Source: Thermosynechococcaceae cyanobacterium MS004
Lineage (GTDB): Bacteria > Cyanobacteriota > Cyanobacteriia > Thermosynechococcales > Thermosynechococcaceae
Assembly (NCBI GenBank): GCA_022402525.1
Contig: JAKRSB010000109.1
Location: forward strand, 45,183 to 109,182
Direction: 5' to 3'
DNA: 64,000 bases
The translations under genes and the position numbers were made by a program. Shown in pieces: positions 1 through 8,757 of the stretch; the stretch's first letter is position 1; each line of letters opens with the position of its first letter. The notes under the pieces are model-generated. The model did not search any database. It worked only from the letters and a program-made list of their open reading frames with translations, and had not been told where the DNA came from.

Positions 1-661
1 TGCGCTCGGCGGGGGTTGGCAACTGCCGCAGGCAGGCTTCAAAGGGGCCAAAAAAGGGCCCATGGGGCGACCAGTCTTGGAGCCGAACGGCCACACGCTC
101 CAGGCCATCTGTCGCTGCACAAATAAAGGGGCGATCGCTCGATTGAACATAGACGCGCAAACTTTCGCTCGCGCCCTCTGTGGTCACAAAAATAGTTTCG
201 TTGATAAATTCGCCCTTATCTGGTTCAAAAAGCAGACGATAGGTCTCCTCTTCGCTACTGCGCACCACCATAAATCCATCGCCCACCTGCATGGCTGCAA
301 CCCAATCGGGGGCGGCGATAAAGGCCAACAGGGTACAGCCCAAATCTTTTAGGCTACAGCCCATTTCTTCTGCTTCACGGTGCAGCGTATTTAAGAGCGC
401 GTCAAACGCCTGCCCAAAGAACGTCTTGGCGACCTCAGCCATTTCTTCACAGGTGCCGCTCTCTAGGTCGTGGATCTGTAAGGCGATCGCATCCAGTATC
501 GAGTCCACCGCAATCCGCGCGCCTACCTCAGAATGCTTCGCGCTTCCAGCCCCGTCAGCCACTGCCCCCAAGAGGTAAACCCCTTCTGTACGGTAACTAC
601 CGTAGTCTTGACAGGGCTGGCCGCGCTGCTGGTGGCGGGTGCCTATTGCTGAATAAACCAT
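1..661 (-). CDS. PP2C-family serine/threonine phosphatase (3' end cut by window edge)
   Basis: Reading the minus strand from ATG at 661 gives about 220 residues without a stop, running off the window. PP2C enzymes are metal-dependent phosphatases that remove phosphate from Ser/Thr. Seen here: an early conserved stretch HQQRGQPCQDYG, the metal-binding VADGAGSAKHSE, a central MQVGDGFMVV and a later AATDGLERV, in the order expected for the PP2C fold. The vWA gene lies about 400 bp upstream on the same strand. A vWA, PP2C and kinase trio is the TerY-P arrangement, so a kinase gene may follow just outside the window; that part is inference. Family assignment is secure, substrate unknown. Confidence 0.85.
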   Translation of the reverse strand, partial: MVYSAIGTRHQQRGQPCQDYGSYRTEGVYLLGAVADGAGSAKHSEVGARIAVDSILDAIALQIHDLESGTCEEMAEVAKTFFGQAFDALLNTLHREAEEMGCSLKDLGCTLLAFIAAPDWVAAMQVGDGFMVVRSSEEETYRLLFEPDKGEFINETIFVTTEGASESLRVYVQSSDRPFICAATDGLERVAVRLQDWSPHGPFFGPFEACLRQLPTPAER

Positions 662-1066
662 CGCTTTCCAGGTCACAAACCTTTTGCCCTTAAAACTATT
701 AACTTAAAACGATGTGTCTGATTCTAAGAGCTTAAATTCTAAAAGCTTAAGTTCTAAAAGCTTAAGTTCTAAAAGCTTAAATTCTAAAAGCTAGGCTCTC
801 CAAACCAGAGAGCTTAAACTTAAGACCCCCTAAAATCATGTAGTCTAGGCAAAAGTGCGCCATTTCCCTTACACAAAATTCTCTATGAAAGAATAGACTC
901 AAAGAACGGTGCTGCGGCACTGCAGGTAATTCGCTTAAAAGAGATTCCAGTAAGTCTCTAAGGGCAACAATCCAAAATGAAACAGGGCTTAATTGGGCAG
1001 TTGAGCAGTTAAGCAATTGGACAATTAACAGACATTGAATCTAGGGCAAATACCCTTGGTGCTGCG
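662..1066. other. Intergenic stretch with 15-bp tandem array
   Basis: No credible gene. It separates the PP2C and vWA genes, both on the minus strand, and contains the 15-bp array at 721-792 followed by ordinary AT-richer sequence. The long gap suggests that the PP2C gene has its own promoter, but no clear promoter motif could be picked. Confidence 0.5.
721..792. repeat. 15-bp tandem repeat, 4.8 copies
   Basis: The unit (a/g)ttctaaaagcttaa is repeated at 721, 736, 751, 766 and 781 (last copy partial). The first copy has one internal change and the others differ only at the first base. Each unit contains a HindIII-like palindrome AAGCTT. It lies upstream of the PP2C start. Confidence 0.95.
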
Positions 1067-1732
1067 TTAAGTTGCGATTTGCCCCCATCCGACGGGCGGT
1101 AGCGCCACCATGTCTCCCCCCACCGTACTCGTTGAAACCCGCACCATCGAGTCGCTCAACCACAAAAACATTGCTTTAAAGTCCAGTCCATTCAGCATCA
1201 GCGGCGGACGGGCAGGCGGTGCAATTTGGCGAAGGGTATTCATATCAGCCCCCTGAACCCCTACGGCAAAAAACGATAGCTTTTTCTGTAGTTCCGCGTC
1301 CTGAATGCGTTGAGCAGCTTGCTGCCAAGGAGAGCCTGGGTTTGGGGCTCCATCGGTAATGAGAAAGACCCAGGGGCGATAGTACTGAATGCCATTGTTG
1401 CGGTAGGTGAGCTTCCGACTTTCGAGAAGGTCTAAAGCATAGCTAATAGCCTCCCCCATTGGCGTTAAGCCATTGGCAATGAGCTGAGGCGGCACCAACT
1501 GATCAATCGTGACAAAGTCTTGCACCAGCTCCACGGGGCCAAAGCCCACGATCGCAACATCTACCCGCAGTGCTGCCTGTTCATCCTGTGTGACTGCATC
1601 CCGAAAGGTCGCGAGCCCTGTATTCAGAGACTCGATCGGGCCACCCGCCATTGAACTCGATGTATCTACCAGTAGAACGACTGGGCAGCGGTTCTCTGGA
1701 TTTTCAACAAATTCGGGTTGTCCAACAAACAT
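1067..1732 (-). CDS. von Willebrand factor A domain protein, TerY-like
   Basis: 221 residues, almost entirely one vWA domain. The metal-ion-dependent adhesion site is complete: D23-T-S-S-S near the N-terminus, a Thr in GLTPMGEAI in the middle and an Asp in FLITDGAPNP towards the end. There is no signal peptide or membrane segment, so it should be cytosolic, like TerY proteins, and act in metal-dependent protein contacts and not catalysis. The PP2C gene lies downstream on the same strand. vWA/PP2C pairs belong to the TerY-P signalling units described in stress-response loci. ATG at 1732 is the first start. The family call is firm; the role is inferred from context. Confidence 0.85.
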   Translation of the reverse strand: MFVGQPEFVENPENRCPVVLLVDTSSSMAGGPIESLNTGLATFRDAVTQDEQAALRVDVAIVGFGPVELVQDFVTIDQLVPPQLIANGLTPMGEAISYALDLLESRKLTYRNNGIQYYRPWVFLITDGAPNPGSPWQQAAQRIQDAELQKKLSFFAVGVQGADMNTLRQIAPPARPPLMLNGLDFKAMFLWLSDSMVRVSTSTVGGDMVALPPVGWGQIAT

Positions 1733-2237
1733 GGGCGTCTAAATTTAGTAATAAAAGAATTTAGCGATGGAAGAGTCTAGTGATAGAAGATTGAAGTGGT
1801 GAAAGATGAGTCCAGAAAGCGATAGATTAACAGCGAAAGGCACGTTCTTCAACGCTACAGCATAAGATCAGGGCTTAGAGCAGCCCTCAGCGAAGCCCTC
1901 AGCGCATCAAGAGGATTAGCACCCATCCCCCTTGTAAACTAGCAACTCTGATGGCCAGTCGCAAGTTTTGGTCGTCGCAAGTTTTCTAGAAGCAACGAGA
2001 ATGGGCCAAACAATGTCAAACAATGCCAAACAATACCGATGGCATGGGTTAATTGAATGGGTTAATTGAGTGGGTTAATGGCTGACTCAAGAATTTCTGT
2101 CAGGTTGAAAGTATCTGTCCAGTATGTGTCCAGGATTTACCCAGGGCTTGGCGAGAGTCTGCTGAAGATTTACTCATCAGAACACTCAAGCATCAACGCC
2201 ATCGCAGTCGCTTTTCTAGCATCAAACTCGCGTCTGT
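1733..2237. other. Intergenic stretch with short direct repeats
   Basis: No credible gene. It lies between mraY and the vWA gene. It contains an 11-bp near-repeat around 2013-2040 (caaacaatgc type) and three copies of a 13-bp unit atgggttaattga at 2044-2082. No terminator or promoter could be fixed. Confidence 0.5.
2044..2082. repeat. 13-bp tandem repeat, 3 copies
   Basis: Unit atgggttaattga at 2044 and 2057, and a diverged third copy at 2070, just downstream of mraY. Confidence 0.85.
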
Positions 2238-3347
2238 CTAGCCAACTACACGAAGCCCTAAAACCAGCAGCGCCAGCACAGAGACAATGGCGTAAAACGT
2301 TCCCACAACCCGCGATTCCGACCAGCCCGACAGCTCAAAGTGATTGTGAATGGGCGACATCTTGAACAGTCGCTTTCCTACACCATTCTCATCTTTGGTC
2401 GCCTTAAAGTAGGCAACTTGGGCAATCACCGAAAGCGACTCCACTAAAAATAGGCCGCTCACAATCAATAGCGCCCACAGCGAATTCGTAATCAGCCCGA
2501 CAGCCGCTAAGGCACCCCCCAAGGCTAGGGAGCCCGTATCGCCCATAAAGACCTTGGCTGGATTATGGTTATGGGTCAAAAAGCCCATGCAGCTACCGCT
2601 CATGCAGGCGCAAAAGGTCAGCAGACCCGGCCAATCTGGAGCAATGACCTGCGCAAGACCCAAAAAGGCGATCGCCGTGGTTCCTGCGGCTAGGCCGTCC
2701 ATGCCATCCGTGAGGTTGACCGCATTGCTTTCAGCGGCAACCACAAAAATGGCGAGAAAAATAAACAAAAAGCCAAGGGGCAAGGTAAACCCAAAGGGCA
2801 GCAGGAGCGTAGAAACCGCTTCGTGATTCAGCAAAACCCAAAAGGCAAAAATTGCGCCACTGACCATTTCAACCACAAGGCGCAGCCGAGCAGAAATGCC
2901 CTTATTCGACTTTTTGCGAAGCACCTGCCAGTCATCCAGCCAGCCCAGAAAGCCTAGCGCTAAGGTCAACGCCGCCGCTGCCGTTACCTCAGAAGCCTGA
3001 ACCCCCATAAATCCTGTCCAGCCCACGCTCACAACCAGCGCAACGGGCACAAAAAAAATGCCCCCCATGGTTGGGGTGCCGGCTTTTTTGAGGTGACTTT
3101 GAGGCCCGTCCTCGCGAATGACCTGGCCTGCTTTTAGTCGTCTGAGGAGCGGCACGACCCAGTAGCCCAGGGCACTTACAACCCCAGCACTGATCAAAAA
3201 CGGTAGGGTAAACGACGCCAGAGGTTGACTAAAGCGCCCTCCCAACCCATCACACAAAAGCGCGATCGCGCTGAGTCCAAGCAGCAACAGCCAGTAAAGC
3301 TGCTGCCCTGACAGTCGCGTCGTGCGTTGTGGATCGCTGACTAACAC
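2238..3347 (-). CDS. mraY: Phospho-N-acetylmuramoyl-pentapeptide transferase
   Basis: MraY moves phospho-MurNAc-pentapeptide from UDP onto undecaprenyl phosphate, making lipid I at the cytoplasmic membrane, the first membrane step of peptidoglycan synthesis. 369 residues with about ten hydrophobic segments, the usual MraY size. Signature stretches are present: TMGGIFFVPVALV, a DDWQVL acidic pair, NAVNLTDGMDGLA, FMGDTGSLALGG and the histidine motif SPIHNHFELSGW. The start is GTG at 3347 with AGAGG about 8 bases upstream; the nearby ATG in another frame soon meets a stop. It stands apart from other mur genes, as is common in cyanobacteria. Confidence 0.97.
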   Translation of the reverse strand: MLVSDPQRTTRLSGQQLYWLLLLGLSAIALLCDGLGGRFSQPLASFTLPFLISAGVVSALGYWVVPLLRRLKAGQVIREDGPQSHLKKAGTPTMGGIFFVPVALVVSVGWTGFMGVQASEVTAAAALTLALGFLGWLDDWQVLRKKSNKGISARLRLVVEMVSGAIFAFWVLLNHEAVSTLLLPFGFTLPLGFLFIFLAIFVVAAESNAVNLTDGMDGLAAGTTAIAFLGLAQVIAPDWPGLLTFCACMSGSCMGFLTHNHNPAKVFMGDTGSLALGGALAAVGLITNSLWALLIVSGLFLVESLSVIAQVAYFKATKDENGVGKRLFKMSPIHNHFELSGWSESRVVGTFYAIVSVLALLVLGLRVVG

Positions 3348-3447
3348 AAATACATCCTCTGGGTTTGGGTGGTTGTTTTTTGAGCGCTTGGAGCTTTGTA
3401 GAGCTAGATAGATCTAGCTCTGTAAATCTGGCCTATCTTGCTAGGCT

Positions 3448-3503
3448 AATCCTGCTGGGCCAATCCTGCTGGGCCAACCCTGATGGGCCAATCCTGATGG
3501 GCC
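3448..3503. repeat. 14-bp tandem repeat, 4 copies
   Basis: Unit aatcctgctgggcc with small changes (aaccctgatgggcc) repeated four times between the DUF3134 gene and mraY. Confidence 0.9.
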
Positions 3504-3517
3504 AACCCTGCTAATAG

Positions 3518-3748
3518 TTACTCGTCTCCATCTTCTTCAATTTCATCATCGTAGTCAGTGTCATCACTGCCTATGAGGGAGCGGCTGAGTTCATCCATTT
3601 CTTCTAAGAGTGCCGGGTCAATCGGAATATCGCGATCCATAAGGCGACCGGTGCCTTCTAACCAGCTCAAAATGGAAGAGTCCGTACTGGCTTGGATGAT
3701 GGGTGCTTTTTGGTCGCGGGGCTGCTGCCGAAGGGAAAGGTTGTTCAT
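3518..3748 (-). CDS. DUF3134 family protein
   Basis: A 76-residue acidic protein. The N-terminal half (NLSLRQQPRDQKAPII, then SSILSWLEGTGRLMDRD) matches my memory of the DUF3134 family, which is confined to cyanobacteria and has no known function. The C-terminus is a run of Asp and Glu. No membrane segment or signal. ATG at 3748. It lies upstream of mraY on the same strand, with the 14-bp array between them, so co-transcription is possible but unproven. Confidence 0.8.
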   Translation of the reverse strand: MNNLSLRQQPRDQKAPIIQASTDSSILSWLEGTGRLMDRDIPIDPALLEEMDELSRSLIGSDDTDYDDEIEEDGDE

Positions 3749-4078
3749 GGCGGCGAATTATTTGTAGAGAAGGGCTGAGGGACAGAGCAGAATGTTCAAT
3801 AGAGAATATTCAAAAGGGAATATTCAAAAGGTTGCAATCCAAAGACGCTGTAAGAACGGAGTAAAGGCCCCTGTTAAGATACGAATGGCCGATCACCATA
3901 TTACTTGCAAACCTTCAGTCTTGAAACCTTCAGCCTTGAAACCTTCAGGTTTGATGGTCTGAGCTTTGATGCCTGTGATGGCTTACTTCTGGACATAGGG
4001 GAGCGCATTTTTCAAAGCACCATTCTCTCTGAAACACTCTAAAACACTATTCTCTGGCGATAGGCCTGGGGGCTAATC
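3749..4078. other. Divergent intergenic region with 15-bp tandem array
   Basis: Lies between the divergent DUF3134 and PAP/fibrillin genes, so promoters for both should be here, though none is distinct. It contains a 15-bp array at 3906-3950 and a 13-bp pair (aatattcaaaagg type) near 3805-3830. Confidence 0.5.
3906..3950. repeat. 15-bp tandem repeat, 3 copies
   Basis: Unit ttgaaaccttcagcc at 3906, 3921 and 3936, with one or two changes per copy, in the divergent promoter region. Confidence 0.9.
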
Positions 4079-4675
4079 ATGATTGGCAAGCTAGAGCTGC
4101 TCGAACGACTTTCAGGACTGAACCGTGGTCTGCTGACCAACGAGTCCGATCGCACGGCCATCCAGGCAGCGATCGCCCAGCTTGAAGATCGTAACCCCAC
4201 GGCGCGCCCCCTAGAGGCTGCTGAGTTACTAGAGGGCAACTGGCGATTGCTCTACACGACCAGCCAAGATTTGTTGGGGCTAGGACGGTTTCCCGTCGTG
4301 CAGCTAGGGCAGATTTATCAATGTATTCGCACCCAGAGCGCCCAGATTTATAACATTGCAGAGCTAACTGGGCTACCGCTCCTGGAGAGTGTGGTGAGCG
4401 TCAGCGCCCAATTTAGGCCCGTGTCTGATAAGCGCGTTGAAGTGCAGTTTAAGCGCTCAGTGATTGGTCTGCAGCGTTTGCTACCCTACGATTCCCCCAA
4501 TCAGTTGATTGATCTGCTGAATAGCGGTGTCAGGCTGAAGGCCATTGATGTTGCCATTGAGGCCCAGCCAGAGCGTGCTAGAAAACCGGGCTGGCTTGAT
4601 GTGACCTATTTGGATCAAGATTTACGGATTGGGCGGGGAAACGAGGGTAGTCTATTTGTACTCACTAAGTTTTAG
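4079..4675 (+). CDS. PAP/fibrillin family protein
   Basis: 198 residues. Plastid-lipid-associated (PAP/fibrillin) proteins are lipocalin-like and associate with thylakoids or lipid globules in cyanobacteria and plastids. Family features: an N-terminal helix (LLERLSGLNRGLLT), then the core motif GNWRLLYTTSQDLLGLGR at about residue 57, followed by VVQLGQIYQCI, and a conserved end in which YLDQDLRIGRGNEGSLFVL resembles the lipocalin C-terminal motif. No signal peptide. ATG at 4079 sits directly after the intergenic region. It may be monocistronic, since over 100 bases separate it from the next gene. Function beyond lipid association is unknown. Confidence 0.9.
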   Translation: MIGKLELLERLSGLNRGLLTNESDRTAIQAAIAQLEDRNPTARPLEAAELLEGNWRLLYTTSQDLLGLGRFPVVQLGQIYQCIRTQSAQIYNIAELTGLPLLESVVSVSAQFRPVSDKRVEVQFKRSVIGLQRLLPYDSPNQLIDLLNSGVRLKAIDVAIEAQPERARKPGWLDVTYLDQDLRIGRGNEGSLFVLTKF

Positions 4676-4785
4676 TCTTTTTGGGATTTTAGTGTTTTCG
4701 GGGTTTTAGTGTTTTTGGGGTTAGCGTTCTTTCAAAGAACGCGATTCCATTTATTTCTCAATTCAATTCTTGCCAGGAATGAACT

Positions 4786-5868
4786 ATGGGCCGTCTTGCC
4801 TTGTATGTTGCCATTACCAATCATGGATTTGGTCACGTCACTCGTACCGCCTCGGTTTTGGCAGAGCTACAGCACCGATGTCCTGAAGTTTCCCTCACCA
4901 TTGTCACCACCGCGCCGCGCTGGCTCCTTGAGGCATATCTATCTCAAGACTTTACCTATCGCTCTCAGCGACTGGATATCGGCGTGGTGCAGAGCGATAG
5001 CTTGACCTTTGATAAGGCCGCTACGCTTCAACAGCTCCAGACCCTTCGGGCGATCGCCCCTGAACTGATTGAGACAGAAGCTCACTTCATTCAGGAGCAG
5101 AATATCCCGCTAATTCTGGCGGATATCCCGCCCATTGCCACTCAGATTGCCAAGGCGGCTGGGGTGCCCTGCTGGATGATGAGCAATTTTGGCTGGGATT
5201 TAATTTATGACCAGTGGGGGGATGAATTCAAAGAGATGGTGGGCTGGGTGCGGCGCTGTTTTCAAGACTGCGATCGCCTGTTTCGGCTACCCTTTCATTC
5301 CCCGATGTCTACATTTCCGGTGGTGGAAGAGATAGGGCTCACTGGGGGGCGTCCTAAATTTTCGACGGCAGAAATCCGCGACAAACTCAGCCTAACTGCC
5401 CCCCAGGAGCACACGGTACTGCTGTCCTTTGGGGGGCTTGGCCTGAATGAAGTGCCTTACGAAAACCTTCAGTATTTTTCAGACTGGCAGTTTATTACGC
5501 TGAACGCCCAGGCCCCAGACCTGCCAAATCTCATCAAGGTGGATGGAAAGCACTATCGCCCCGTAGATCTGATGCCAGCCTGTGGTCGCTTGGTGAGTAA
5601 GCCTGGGTATGGCACCTTTGCCGAGGCCTGTCGGGTTGGCATTCCCATTATTTCCATTCCCCGCAGCGATTTTGCCGAGGCGCAGTATCTTTTGAAGGGA
5701 ATTGAGCAACACTGTACGCACCAAATCTTAGCGCCCGCAGAATTCACGACCTCAAACTGGGAATTTTTGACCCGCCCCCTGAATGAGCCTCTGTCTTCTA
5801 CACGCTTGGCAACGGACGGCAACGAGACGATTGCCCAGGCCATTCTCGACTTTTTGCAAGCGTCCTAG
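4786..5868 (+). CDS. Glycosyltransferase-like protein, GT-B fold, MurG/UGT type
   Basis: 360 residues. The N-terminal glycine-rich motif AITNHGFGHVTRTASVLAEL is typical of GT-B enzymes such as MurG and the UDP-glycosyltransferases, and of the N-terminal half of plant L-arabinokinases. The C-terminal half has the nucleotide-sugar region: LLSFGGLGLNEVP (about 205-217), then MPACGRLVSKPGYGTFAEA and a following PIISIPRSDFAEAQYL, where the donor diphosphate would bind. No signal or membrane helices. It is probably a cytosolic or membrane-peripheral sugar transferase; donor and acceptor cannot be told. Stands alone on this strand. Confidence 0.75.
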   Translation: MGRLALYVAITNHGFGHVTRTASVLAELQHRCPEVSLTIVTTAPRWLLEAYLSQDFTYRSQRLDIGVVQSDSLTFDKAATLQQLQTLRAIAPELIETEAHFIQEQNIPLILADIPPIATQIAKAAGVPCWMMSNFGWDLIYDQWGDEFKEMVGWVRRCFQDCDRLFRLPFHSPMSTFPVVEEIGLTGGRPKFSTAEIRDKLSLTAPQEHTVLLSFGGLGLNEVPYENLQYFSDWQFITLNAQAPDLPNLIKVDGKHYRPVDLMPACGRLVSKPGYGTFAEACRVGIPIISIPRSDFAEAQYLLKGIEQHCTHQILAPAEFTTSNWEFLTRPLNEPLSSTRLATDGNETIAQAILDFLQAS

Positions 5869-5936
5869 GCTCGACGCATCATGCAAGTCTGACTCACATC
5901 TCGCTCACATCTAACTCACATCTCGCTCACAGGCTG

Positions 5937-6998
5937 CTACACACTCCCCACGGGCGCGACTTCTGGCCAGCGCCCCACCGCGCGGCCAAAGACCGATAGC
6001 TCGCCCATGAGCTGATCAAACTGATCGGGCGTAAGGGACTGAGGGCCATCGGAGAGGGCTTTGGCGGGGTTGGGGTGGACTTCAATCATCAAAGAATCTG
6101 TCCCTGCAGCGATCGCCGCCTTGGCCATCGCCGGAACGTAGGTTGCCCATCCGGTGCCGTGACTGGGATCAATCATAATGGGCAGGTGGGTGAGGGTACG
6201 CAAAACCGGGATCACCGCCAAATCTAGGGTGTTGCGAAGGTACTGGCGATCGTAGGTGCGAATCCCGCGTTCACAAAGAATCACATTCGGGTTGCCTGCG
6301 GCCAGAATATATTCCGCCGCCATCAGCCATTCATCAATGGTGGCCGACATGCCCCGCTTGAGCAGCACGGGCTTTTCTTGGGCACCCACCCGCTTCAGAA
6401 GCGGGAAATTCTGCATATTCCGCGCCCCCACCTGCACCACATCGGCAACCTCTGCCACTTTATCGAGGTCAGCGGTATCCATGACTTCGGTAATAATGCC
6501 AAGCCCTGAAGCAGCACGCGCCGCAGCTAAGAGATGTAGCGCACTCTCGCCATGGCCTTGAAAATCGTAGGGAGAAGTGCGAGGCTTATAGGCACCTCCC
6601 CTTAAAAAAGATGCGCCAGCCGCCTTAACGCGCAGCGCAGTCTCCACAATCATGGCTTCATTTTCCACGGAGCAGGGCCCCGCCACGATCACCAAGGGGT
6701 GATTTTCGCCAATCGTCACGACCCCACTGGGGGTAGAAATCTTGACGGCGCTAGCCTCTCCGTGGCGGAAACTGCGGCTCACGCGCTTAAACGGCTTTTC
6801 AACTCGCATCACCTGCTCAATCCAGGGGCTAACCTCTTTCATCTGGTCTGGGTCAAGGTCGCGGGTTTCACCCACTAGGCCAATGACGCACTTACTGGTG
6901 CCCACAATCGTTTCGGCAGATAGCCCCCAGCTCCGCATTTCATCGCTAATTCGGCTAATTTCTTCCGTTGGGGTGCCACTCTTCATTACGATAATCAT
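5937..6998 (-). CDS. aroF: 3-deoxy-7-phosphoheptulonate synthase (DAHP synthase, type I-beta)
   Basis: Condenses phosphoenolpyruvate with erythrose 4-phosphate, the first step of the shikimate pathway to aromatic amino acids. 353 residues: an N-terminal ferredoxin-like regulatory domain (about 1-75), typical of the Thermotoga-type enzyme, then a TIM barrel. Active-site motifs are visible: VIVAGPCSVENEAMI, GGAYKPRTSPYDFQG, PVLLKRGMSATIDEW, ILCERGIRTY and MIDPSHGTG. The N-terminal domain is known to carry feedback inhibition by aromatic amino acids in relatives. ATG at 6998. Convergent with the glycosyltransferase gene; monocistronic. Confidence 0.95.
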   Translation of the reverse strand: MIIVMKSGTPTEEISRISDEMRSWGLSAETIVGTSKCVIGLVGETRDLDPDQMKEVSPWIEQVMRVEKPFKRVSRSFRHGEASAVKISTPSGVVTIGENHPLVIVAGPCSVENEAMIVETALRVKAAGASFLRGGAYKPRTSPYDFQGHGESALHLLAAARAASGLGIITEVMDTADLDKVAEVADVVQVGARNMQNFPLLKRVGAQEKPVLLKRGMSATIDEWLMAAEYILAAGNPNVILCERGIRTYDRQYLRNTLDLAVIPVLRTLTHLPIMIDPSHGTGWATYVPAMAKAAIAAGTDSLMIEVHPNPAKALSDGPQSLTPDQFDQLMGELSVFGRAVGRWPEVAPVGSV

Positions 6999-7220
6999 GG
7001 AGCTTATCCTCTACAAAATGGGCGCGCTGTAGCCCTTACATACTGAAATCAATTCACACTGAGCTGCCCCCAGCTCAATAATTTTAATGACAGCTAATGC
7101 AAGCGCCCGATAAGCGCCATACTCTATTTCATAATAACGTTTACCTTTCTGGACACCTACACGAGCATTTGATGGATAGCTCGCTAGCCCAGGGATCGGT
7201 GAATCTAGGCCCTGCGATGC

Positions 7221-7997
7221 ATGCAGAACATCAAGCCCATGCGCCCTATCAGCCCGTTTCTGAGCCAGCTTCAGAGCCAGTTTCTGAGACAGCTCCAGTT
7301 CCAGACCCAGAGAACCTTAGGCGCGATCGCCCTAGCCTGTGCCACCTGTGCTCTGCTGCTCTGGCTTGGGATCAACCCCCACAGAGCGGGCGCGAATCCT
7401 CTCCCTCAGCCGCCCCATATCGTCGCCTGGGCCTCGCCTACCCACTACGCAGAGCGAGTGAAGCAGGATATTTATGGGGCACCCGCACGGAACCCCTTCA
7501 TCGTCGTCATCCATGAAACCGTTGGGTCAGCCAGGAGCGCCGTCCATCTATTTCAGGCTCCAGACTATACCAAAAATGGAAACCAGGTGAGCTACCACGC
7601 CCTCATTCGCCTGGACGGCACTATCATCTATACCGTGCCCTTTCAGTATCGGGCCTTTGGAGCTGCAAACTCAGTATTTATGGGCATAAACGGGCCAGAG
7701 TCCGTCCAGACTAACCCCCAAGTCCCAGGTTCTGTGAATAATTTTGCCTATCACTTTTCCTTAGAAACACCCCCCGATGGGCGCAATAATGCCGACACCC
7801 ACAGCGGCTATACCGTAGCGCAGTATCGCTCCTTAGCTTGGCTGGTGGGCTTTACTCAGGTGCCCCAGTCTCGGATTACCTACCATAAGACCGTAGATCG
7901 CACCCACAGCCGCAAAGATCCAAGGAGCTTTGATCAAAGCTATTTCTTCAATCTCCTATCCTCCAATCGTCCGAGCCGTTTTTCCACGAGGAGCTGA
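7221..7997 (+). CDS. N-acetylmuramoyl-L-alanine amidase (Amidase_2 / PGRP fold)
   Basis: 258 residues. After a polar start, a hydrophobic segment at about 33-48 (TLGAIALACATCALLLWLG) should export or anchor it in the inner membrane facing the periplasm. The catalytic domain starts near residue 90 with FIVVIHETVGSARSAVHLF, whose His is a zinc ligand of Amidase_2 enzymes, followed by VSYHALIRLDGTIIYTVP and a later ITYHKTVDRTHSRKDPRSFD holding the other expected ligands. Such enzymes cut the bond between MurNAc and the stem peptide. The N-terminal coding region has short DNA repeats (PVSEP/SQLQSQF area). Its last 42 bases overlap the end of yqeK on the other strand. Confidence 0.85.
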   Translation: MQNIKPMRPISPFLSQLQSQFLRQLQFQTQRTLGAIALACATCALLLWLGINPHRAGANPLPQPPHIVAWASPTHYAERVKQDIYGAPARNPFIVVIHETVGSARSAVHLFQAPDYTKNGNQVSYHALIRLDGTIIYTVPFQYRAFGAANSVFMGINGPESVQTNPQVPGSVNNFAYHFSLETPPDGRNNADTHSGYTVAQYRSLAWLVGFTQVPQSRITYHKTVDRTHSRKDPRSFDQSYFFNLLSSNRPSRFSTRS

Positions 7998-8600
7998 AGT
8001 CTTTATTTCTTTTCGTTGTTTCACGCTAGAGTCTGCCTGCAACGCCCAGTTGCGCGTCATAATCATGCGCGGGTGAATGAGCTTTCGGTTTTGAATGAGA
8101 CGGCTCATGGTGAAATCGCAGGTAAGCCAAACACCCTGATACAAGTTAGACGCACAAACCTTACGCAACTGCTTCAGCTCAGCCTGATCTCCCCGTCCCG
8201 GCTCTAGACTATCCGCCAAAAAAATCACGCAGCTCAAGGGCGACATCTGTGGCTGTCCTAGGGTATGGTTGCGAATCCCATCCAAAATCTCTGGATCTTC
8301 CACCTGAAACTGATCGCGCGCCACGATCGCCCCCACTTCGGCGTGGAGCAGTCGCGGATTTGCAGCAAGGACTAAATCAATAGAGATTCCTTCGGCCTGG
8401 GCAATAGACAGCAGCTTTTCTGGCTTAAAGTATTTTGCCAAATCGTGGAGGAGTGCGGCCTGAGCTGATTTGTCTACATCAAGAGCATGCTGAGCGGCCA
8501 GCTCTTGGGCATAGGTTTCCACCCTCAAAATATGCTGGATCCGAGCTTTGGGAACATTGGCCTGTAGCCACTTCAAAACAGCCGAACGATCAATGGACAA
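7956..8600 (-). CDS. yqeK: HD-domain bis(5'-nucleosyl)-tetraphosphatase YqeK
   Basis: 214 residues with an HD phosphohydrolase domain: AALLHDLAKYF (the His-Asp pair) at about 48-58, HAEVGAIVARD and GIRNHTLGQP supply the other metal-binding residues, an order typical of YqeK, which hydrolyses Ap4A to two ADP. In other bacteria yqeK commonly sits by nadD or rsfS, which is not the case here. The start is decided by a strong ribosome-binding site: GGAGG lies 6 bases before a TTG at 8600 and no suitable ATG exists nearby. The C-terminal tail, rich in Lys and Arg, is encoded in the 42-base overlap with the convergent amidase gene. Confidence 0.88.
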   Translation of the reverse strand: MSIDRSAVLKWLQANVPKARIQHILRVETYAQELAAQHALDVDKSAQAALLHDLAKYFKPEKLLSIAQAEGISIDLVLAANPRLLHAEVGAIVARDQFQVEDPEILDGIRNHTLGQPQMSPLSCVIFLADSLEPGRGDQAELKQLRKVCASNLYQGVWLTCDFTMSRLIQNRKLIHPRMIMTRNWALQADSSVKQRKEIKTSAPRGKTARTIGG

Positions 8601-8757
8601 TCTTTACCTCCAGTTTCTAGACTCGAATTTTTTATTTGAGTTTTTACCTAAATTCTTTACCTGAATTTTTTATCTGAAATATTAAGTTTAGAAGGAAGGG
8701 TTAAGGCTAAAGCATGACAAGGTAATGCATCACGGCAGAGCTGGAACGCAACAGTGT

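Noticed and set aside
7097..7516. 139-codon frame overlapping the amidase start
   Set aside because: It is out of frame with the well-supported amidase and has no family signature.
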